From: Spirochaetaceae bacterium
GTDB lineage: Bacteria > Spirochaetota > Spirochaetia > SZUA-6 > Bin103
Direction: 5' to 3'
Length of the DNA stretch: 55,396 nucleotides
Assembly: GCA_028820215.1 (NCBI GenBank)
Contig: JAPPKD010000204.1
Location: 1 to 55,396, forward strand
Part shown: piece by piece, positions 50,578 through 55,396 of the stretch
Layout: each line of letters starts with the position of its first letter
How positions within the stretch are numbered: position 1 is the stretch's first letter
Program-made: the position numbers and the translations under genes
Notes under the pieces: generated by a model
Told to the model about the DNA's origin: nothing
What the model saw: only the letters and a program-made list of their open reading frames with translations
The model's database searches: none

Positions 50578-52098
50578 ATGAACATCAGATCGCACTCGAC
50601 ACCTCGCATGCTGGCCGCGCTGGTGGTGGCGGCACTCCTTTCGATCGCCGGCCTCGGCTTCGCCGCGCCGGTCGAATTGACCATCGTTCACTTCAACGAC
50701 CTGGATCGGATGGAAGCGAGCGGCGGACAGGGCGGGATCGCCCGCCTCGCCGCGGTCATCAGGGCCGAGCGGGCGAAGGGCGACAACGTGCTGGTCACCT
50801 TCGCCGGGGACACGATCTCGCCATCCCTGATGTCCGGCTTCGACCAGGGCGCCCACATGATCGAGCTCCTGAACCGGCTCGACCTGACGGCGATGGCGAT
50901 CGGCAATCATGAGTTCGACTTCGGACCGGAGGTCGCAAAGCAGCGATTCGCGGAGGCGAGTTTCCCGATCCTGGGCGCCAACAGCATCGACACCGACGGT
51001 GAGATCATCGACGGAGCGCAGGCGTCGATACTGGTCGACGTCGGGCCCTTCAAGGTCGGCATCTTCGGCCTCACCACCCTCGGCACCACGGTCAAGTCCA
51101 GCCCCGGCGGGGTGACCTTCCGCGACGTCGAAGCGGTGGCCGCCGAGCAGGCCGCCGCCCTGCGTGAGGCGGGCGCCAACCTGGTCATCGCGCTGGCGCA
51201 CACCGACGTCACCGAGGATCAGGCGCTGATCGAGCAGGGAGCGGTGGATCTGCTGCTCTCCGGCGACGATCACCTGCTGCGGCTGGATTACAGCGGGGAC
51301 GTGCTGTTCGCCGAATCCAGCGAGCAGGCCGACTGGGTCACGGTCATCGACCTGACGCTGGACGAGGTCGAGAGCCGCGGCAGCATGCGGTTCGTGTGGA
51401 GCCCGGCCTTCAGGATCATCAACACCGCCCGCGTGGAGCCGGACCCGGAGCTGGCCGCGGCGGCCCAGGCCTACCTGGACCAGCTCTCCGAGGAGCTCGA
51501 CGTGCAGATCGGCACCACTGCGACCGAGCTGGACAGCCGCCGCGCCACGGTGCGCGGCACGGAAGCCGCGATCGGCAACCTGATCGCCGATGCCATGCGC
51601 GCGGCGACCGGCGCGGACGCCGCCCTGACCAACGGCGGCGGGATCCGGGCCAACCGGATCTACGAGCCCGGGACGACGCTGACGCGGCGCGACATCCTCA
51701 GCGAGCTGCCGTTCGGCAACGTCACGGTGGTGCTGCAGGTGACCGGCCGCGACATCGTCGCGGCGCTGGAGAACGGACTCGGCAGGATCGAGGACGGGGC
51801 GGGCCGCTTCCCGCACGTCGCGGGGCTCAGCGTGCTCTACGACCCCGGCAAGCCGGCCGGCCAGCGGGTGGTCGAAGTGAGCCGCGATGGCGCCGAGCTC
51901 GACCTGGACGCCACCTTCACTCTGGCGACCAACGACTACCTCGGCAACGGCGGCGACGGTTATGACGTGTTCGAGGACAAGGTTCGAGTGATCGACGCCT
52001 ACGCCGGGACGCTGATGGCCAGCCAGGTGATCGACTACATCGCCGGCCGCGACTCGGTCGCCCCGGTGGTCGACGGCCGGCTCAAGACGGTGGAGTGA
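50578..52098 (+). CDS. Secreted 5'-nucleotidase/metallophosphatase, 506 aa
   Basis: A signal peptide (MLAALVVAALLSIAGLGFA) is followed by the metallophosphatase domain and the C-terminal nucleotide-binding domain (LTNGGGIRANRIYEPG, NDYLGNGGDGYD). The metal site keeps GDTISPS, GNHEFDFG and ALAHTD, but the first motif reads NDLDRME where the family has NDxH, and the last reads SGDDHLL where GHxH is usual. It probably hydrolyses extracellular nucleotides, perhaps with altered metal use. I choose ATG 50578 with GGAGG upstream; ATG 50533 also has CGGAGGATCGAG before it but would lengthen the signal peptide n-region to 25 residues. Confidence 0.92.
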   Translation: MNIRSHSTPRMLAALVVAALLSIAGLGFAAPVELTIVHFNDLDRMEASGGQGGIARLAAVIRAERAKGDNVLVTFAGDTISPSLMSGFDQGAHMIELLNRLDLTAMAIGNHEFDFGPEVAKQRFAEASFPILGANSIDTDGEIIDGAQASILVDVGPFKVGIFGLTTLGTTVKSSPGGVTFRDVEAVAAEQAAALREAGANLVIALAHTDVTEDQALIEQGAVDLLLSGDDHLLRLDYSGDVLFAESSEQADWVTVIDLTLDEVESRGSMRFVWSPAFRIINTARVEPDPELAAAAQAYLDQLSEELDVQIGTTATELDSRRATVRGTEAAIGNLIADAMRAATGADAALTNGGGIRANRIYEPGTTLTRRDILSELPFGNVTVVLQVTGRDIVAALENGLGRIEDGAGRFPHVAGLSVLYDPGKPAGQRVVEVSRDGAELDLDATFTLATNDYLGNGGDGYDVFEDKVRVIDAYAGTLMASQVIDYIAGRDSVAPVVDGRLKTVE

Positions 52099-52135
52099 CC
52101 ACGGCGGCGAGCGTCGTTCACGATGCGGCCGCACC

Positions 52136-53245
52136 GTGAAAGGAGTCACGATCGCGGCCGCATGGCTGGTGCTCGCCGCGCTCTCGTCCGCGTCGGCCGA
52201 ATCGGGGCCGGCGCGCGTCGTGGCCGGCACCGATCTGGGCAGGCACACCGTGCCGCTGGAGCAAGTGCTGTTCGACACCTTCGACGGCGGGATGCTGCCG
52301 CTGTCGCAGGCGACGGAGGCGCAGGTGCTGCGCCTGCGCGATGCGATCCGGCCGGTCCGGAGCCCGCGCTACGACAGCGTGCAGGAGGCAGGCCGCTGGC
52401 TTGCCCCGGAGGACCTGCTGGTCGCCTACGTCGCCGGCGGCGCCGCGCTGGCCTATCCGGTGCGCATCCTGAACTTCCACGAAATCGTCAACGAGACCGT
52501 GGACGGAGTGCCGATCCTGATCTCCTACTGCCCGCTGTGCGGCAGCGGCATCGTCTACGACCGCAGGCTGGACGGTCGCGAGCTCGTGTTCGGGAACACC
52601 AGCGCGCTCTACGAGTCGGACATGGTGATGTACGACCGGCAGACCCTCAGCTACTGGTTCCAGGTGAGCGGCGAGGCGATCGTCGGCGAGCTGGCCGGCC
52701 GGCGGCTCACGCCGCTGCCCAGCCTGCTGATCCGCTTCGACCGCTGGCGCCGCGACTTCCCGGAGGGTCGCGTGCTCTCGCCCGAGGGACTGCGCGGAGA
52801 GGGGCCGGATCCTTTCGCGGGCTACACGGACTACCTCAACGCGGGGCGGTTTGCATTCCCGGTGAGCGATGCCGCCCGCGACCCGGCGCTGCCGGCGGGC
52901 GAGCGGATCGTGGGCGTGGTGGTGGACGGAACGGCGCGCGCTTACCCGGTGGAACGGCTGCGCGGCCGCGTGGTCAACGATGCGCTGCGCGGGACGCCGC
53001 TGGCGGTCGCCGTGGACGCGCTGGGCAACGGTTTCGTCTTCGACCGGCGGTCGGCGGGCACGGAGGTCCGACTCGCCTGGGACGAGGCTGGCGCGCTCAC
53101 GGCCGCCGACGGCCGGCGCTGGTCGGCCGCGACCGGGGCGGCGCTCGGCACCGGCGAGCCGCTGGCGGCGCTGCCGAGCCGCTGGACCTACTGGTTCTCG
53201 TTCGCCTCCGCGTTCCCGGAAGCGTCGGTGTACACGGAGGGGTAG
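52136..53245 (+). CDS. DUF3179 family secreted protein, 369 aa
   Basis: The conserved core ISYCPLCGSGIVYDR, then SDMVMYDRQTLSYWFQ and VGVVVDGTARAYPV with LGNGFVFDRR, identify DUF3179, a family of mostly exported proteins of unknown function whose CPxC motif suggests redox or metal chemistry. A signal peptide is present (TIAAAWLVLAALSSASA). The GTG at 52136 is the most likely start. Length is normal. It is 37 bp after the nucleotidase gene and may be cotranscribed, but no functional link is evident. Confidence 0.92.
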   Translation: MKGVTIAAAWLVLAALSSASAESGPARVVAGTDLGRHTVPLEQVLFDTFDGGMLPLSQATEAQVLRLRDAIRPVRSPRYDSVQEAGRWLAPEDLLVAYVAGGAALAYPVRILNFHEIVNETVDGVPILISYCPLCGSGIVYDRRLDGRELVFGNTSALYESDMVMYDRQTLSYWFQVSGEAIVGELAGRRLTPLPSLLIRFDRWRRDFPEGRVLSPEGLRGEGPDPFAGYTDYLNAGRFAFPVSDAARDPALPAGERIVGVVVDGTARAYPVERLRGRVVNDALRGTPLAVAVDALGNGFVFDRRSAGTEVRLAWDEAGALTAADGRRWSAATGAALGTGEPLAALPSRWTYWFSFASAFPEASVYTEG

Positions 53246-53298
53246 CCCGCACACCTGTTGCCCGGAGCCACCGGCTCGTTCACGATGCTCATCGCGCC

Positions 53299-54096
53299 GT
53301 GGACGTCAAACTCGCCTGCATGAGCCACCTCTGGGGGCCGAAGGCCGCCGATCTCGCGGGACCTGACGGCGCCGGGCGGACGCGGGCGTGGATGACCGAC
53401 ATCGCGCAGGCGGGCTACGACGGGTTCGCGGCGTTCGACGAGTTGCTGCTGGGACTTGCCGGCACCGGCTATTTCGTCCGGCTCGTCGAGGAGACCGGTC
53501 TGAAGCTCGCGAGCGTCGACTACGTGATCGGTCGCGACTTCGACCGCCTGCGCAGGGTGTGCGAGGTCATGCAGCGCTTCGGCGCACCTCACCTGGTCAC
53601 GATCAGCGGGCTTGCGCAACGGGGCGCCGACATGGACCGGATCGCCGAGCTGCTCGATGCCATCGGCGAGGTCGCCCTGCAGTACGGCGTGCGCGCCTGC
53701 TATCACAATCACACCCACCACACGGGCGAGACGCTGGAGGAGACCGAGGCGCTGCTGGCGCGCACCGATCCGGCGAAGTTCTTCGGCTTCCTGGACGTCG
53801 GGCACGCCACCAAGGACTTCGCCGGGCATCCGGTGGAGCAGCGGGCGGCGCTGTTCCTGGAGCGCAACTGGGACCGCATCGACTTCCTCGAATTCAAGGA
53901 CTGGTCGGACGAGCACGACCTGTGCACGGAGGTCGGCGCCGGCCGCTGCGACTACGCCGCCGTCTTCGGCATCCTGAAGCGCAAGGGGTATTCCGGCTGG
54001 ATCACGGTGGAGCAGAACGGACCGATGGGTGACAGGTCCAGGATCGAGTCCGTGCGCGCAAGCCGCGCGTTCATCCGGAGTGGCCTGGGCCTGTGA
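53299..54096 (+). CDS. Sugar phosphate isomerase/epimerase-like TIM-barrel protein, 265 aa
   Basis: A xylose-isomerase-like TIM barrel (AP endonuclease 2 superfamily): YHNHTHHTGETLEETEALL, FLDVGHATKDFAG, EFKDWSDEHDLCTEVGAGRCDYA and GWITVEQNG carry the His, Asp, His and Glu metal-ligand positions. Such enzymes isomerise or epimerise sugars or act on inositol and oxo-sugars. The start is the GTG at 53299. The stop overlaps the GTG of the aldo/keto reductase by 4 bp, so the two act in one pathway, presumably the processing of a sugar derivative. Confidence 0.9.
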   Translation: MDVKLACMSHLWGPKAADLAGPDGAGRTRAWMTDIAQAGYDGFAAFDELLLGLAGTGYFVRLVEETGLKLASVDYVIGRDFDRLRRVCEVMQRFGAPHLVTISGLAQRGADMDRIAELLDAIGEVALQYGVRACYHNHTHHTGETLEETEALLARTDPAKFFGFLDVGHATKDFAGHPVEQRAALFLERNWDRIDFLEFKDWSDEHDLCTEVGAGRCDYAAVFGILKRKGYSGWITVEQNGPMGDRSRIESVRASRAFIRSGLGL

Positions 54097-55088
54097 CCGC
54101 GCCCATCGCCAGGCGCCGCCTGGGCCGGACGGGTCTGCAGGTGACGGAGCTCGGACTCGGGGGCGTGTTCGTGCGGACGGCCGTGACCGCGCCCGGCGAA
54201 GGGGTGCGGGTCGTGCGGCGGGCGCTGGAGCTGGGGGTCGACTACCTCGACACTGCTCCCCTCTACGGCGACTCGCAGCGGGTGCTGGGCGAAGCGCTGC
54301 AGGACGTCACGGCGCCTTACGTGCTCGGCGCCAAGTGCGGGCGCTGGGACTGGGAGAGCGGCCCCTACCGGTCCCTCGACGCGTTCAAGCGCCAGTTCGA
54401 GCAGACGCAGCGCGATCTGCGGCGCGACGTGGTCGACATCCTGTACATCCACGAAGCGGACTGGGCGCCGTACTGGACGGACATGAGCGTCCCCCGCGCG
54501 GCGCAGTTCCTGGACGCGGATGCGGAGTACGACTTCGACGGAGCGCCGGTCGCGGCGTTTCTCCGGTGGGTGAAGGATCAGGGCATGACCCGCTATCTGG
54601 GCATCTCGGGCAACAACGCCCACCTGCTGGCAAAGGTCCTGCGCGAGATGGAGACGCCGATCGACGTGGTCCTGACCGCCTTTCAGTACAGCCTGGTGTG
54701 GCGCAACGCGCTGCGCGACCTGTTTCCGCTGGCCGCCGAGCTCGACGTCGGGATCGTGCTGGGCGCGCCGCTGCAGCAGGGGCTCCTGGCGGAGGTGCAT
54801 CCCGAATGGCTCCGCGACCCGCCCGACTGGATGGACGAGGATCTGCGCGCCCGCTTCGGGCGGCTGTACGCCATCCAGGCCGAGACCGGCTTGAGCCTCG
54901 CCGAGCTGGCGATCCGCTTCCTCCTGCGGGACCGCCGGTTCGCGTCCGTCATCCCCGGCGCGGCGTCGATCGAGCAGATCGAGGAGAACGTCCGCTGCGC
55001 GAACGCCGGTCCGCTGCCCGACGAGCTGCACGCCAGACTGGACGCGCTGGGGCGGGTATACGAGCCGGGGGCGCGCCTGAAGGGATGA
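54093..55088 (+). CDS. Aldo/keto reductase, 331 aa
   Basis: A typical aldo/keto reductase: YLDTAPLYGDSQRVLGEAL (Asp, Tyr), LGAKCGRWDW (Lys), DILYIHEAD (His) and a C-terminal SVIPGAASIEQIEENV. It differs clearly from the reductase at 14486, so the two are not recent duplicates. It starts with a GTG inside the stop of the isomerase gene, making a coupled isomerase-reductase pair. The substrate is unknown; the D-threo-aldose-dehydrogenase-like features of the other copy are weaker here. Confidence 0.9.
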   Translation: MTAPIARRRLGRTGLQVTELGLGGVFVRTAVTAPGEGVRVVRRALELGVDYLDTAPLYGDSQRVLGEALQDVTAPYVLGAKCGRWDWESGPYRSLDAFKRQFEQTQRDLRRDVVDILYIHEADWAPYWTDMSVPRAAQFLDADAEYDFDGAPVAAFLRWVKDQGMTRYLGISGNNAHLLAKVLREMETPIDVVLTAFQYSLVWRNALRDLFPLAAELDVGIVLGAPLQQGLLAEVHPEWLRDPPDWMDEDLRARFGRLYAIQAETGLSLAELAIRFLLRDRRFASVIPGAASIEQIEENVRCANAGPLPDELHARLDALGRVYEPGARLKG

Positions 55089-55096
55089 CGGCAACA

Positions 55097-55396
55097 CTAT
55101 TGGCGAGGCTCGCCAATGGGCGCGGGTTGCGGCGCAGGCGGCGGGAGAAACGGATTCACCAAGTCGACGCCGCTTGCTTCGAAGTGCTGATCATTGCGGG
55201 TGGCGACGGTGAGCGAGTGCGACAACGCTGTGGCTGCGATCAAGCTGTCTCGCACCGCCATCGTCCGGCCGTCACGCCTGACCCGAGCCAGCAACTCCGC
55301 CCATCGCAAGGCGGTGCCGGAATCCCATGACAGGCATTCAATTGTCAGCGCCCGCGATCTGGTAGATGGGAATCCCGCGATCTGGTAAGCGGGAAT
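55097..55396 (-). CDS. PIN-domain (VapC-like) protein, incomplete at the window end
   Basis: The C-terminal half of a VapC-type PIN protein: WAELLARVRRDGRTMAVRDSLIAATAL with the acidic Asp, and LTVATRNDQHFEASGVDLVNPF at the end. The frame stays open to the right edge, so the N-terminal half, with the first catalytic Asp, lies outside the window or was lost. Recognisable PIN character stops near 55350, and the last 46 bases are the tandem 23-bp repeat, which translates to unrelated residues. A TTG at 55309 could start a 70-aa remnant. Either a partial gene or a truncated one. Confidence 0.7.
   Translation of the reverse strand: MPAYQIAGFPSTRSRALTIECLSWDSGTALRWAELLARVRRDGRTMAVRDSLIAATALSHSLTVATRNDQHFEASGVDLVNPFLPPPAPQPAPIGEPRQ
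55351..55396. repeat. Tandem 23-bp repeat, two copies, reaching the window edge
   Basis: Unit 1 (55351-55373) and unit 2 (55374-55396) both start CCCGCGATCTGGTA and end GGGAAT; they differ at three positions. Unit 2 with the preceding bases can fold as a hairpin (ATCCCGC / GCGGGAAT, imperfect ends). The array may continue beyond the window. It touches the 5' side of the incomplete PIN gene. Confidence 0.7.

Noticed and set aside
1..55396. tRNA, rRNA, CRISPR array, insertion sequence or prophage genes
   Set aside because: I looked for cloverleaf-like stretches, regularly spaced repeats, transposase motifs and phage structural genes and saw none.

Overview
The window is a GC-rich bacterial chromosome segment (about two thirds G+C by eye) with dense, short-spaced genes, many GTG starts and 1-8 bp start/stop overlaps. 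No rRNA, tRNA, phage, insertion sequence or CRISPR array is visible, so the taxon rests on gene content only: a free-living or host-associated heterotroph rich in carbohydrate genes, with a binding-protein-dependent sugar importer of the LplB/YtcP type, sialidase-like propellers and many sugar oxidoreductases. High-GC uncultivated lineages of Spirochaetota or similar phyla would fit, but this is a weak inference.

Region 1 (about 0.5-9.9 kb, all minus strand) is a defence island. An ankyrin protein, a DUF2283 protein, a large restriction helicase-nuclease (Res), a chimeric nucleotidyltransferase-DUF4258 protein, a YgiT-type zinc antitoxin, a DPPY-type DNA methyltransferase (Mod), a PIN protein and a small partner form one co-directional run. 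A scrap of mod-like sequence lies in frame between the nucleotidyltransferase and DUF4258 parts, a scar of past rearrangement.

Region 2 (9.9-15.5 kb, plus) is a sugar-oxidation cluster: cupin, Gfo/Idh/MocA dehydrogenase, RbsD/FucU mutarotase, SMP-30 lactonase, SGNH esterase, an orphan lower-GC gene and an aldo/keto reductase. Region 3 (15.5-21.5 kb) has ftsH, a small plus-strand unit with promoter-like boxes, palindromes, a 13-codon ORF and a terminator, then an amidase, a cupin, a lipoprotein and a class II Fic protein preceded by two direct repeats.

Region 4 (21.5-30.5 kb) holds two paralogous proteins of about 600 aa and unknown function on either side of a MarR-regulated heterodimeric ABC exporter, plus two VOC proteins. 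Region 5 (30.6-34.2 kb) has an AbrB-Doc module, an M23 peptidase, an HNH nuclease and a Phd-PIN module. Region 6 (34.3-39.3 kb) is an OYE-family reductase plus a complete sugar importer apart from its ATPase, ending in a clear terminator.

Region 7 (39.4-55.4 kb, mostly plus) holds an M3 oligopeptidase, a secreted half 5'-nucleotidase, DUF2461, a CPBP-like membrane protein, two tandem sialidase-like proteins, an M19 dipeptidase, an EamA transporter, a GH32/43-like propeller, a second Gfo/Idh/MocA dehydrogenase, a full 5'-nucleotidase, DUF3179, a TIM-barrel isomerase, a second aldo/keto reductase and an incomplete PIN gene next to a tandem 23-bp repeat. Overall the genes describe uptake and stepwise oxidation of host- or polymer-derived sugars and peptides, interspersed with defence and toxin-antitoxin modules. 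Several genes have promoter-like boxes that would place transcription start at the start codon, suggesting leaderless mRNAs.
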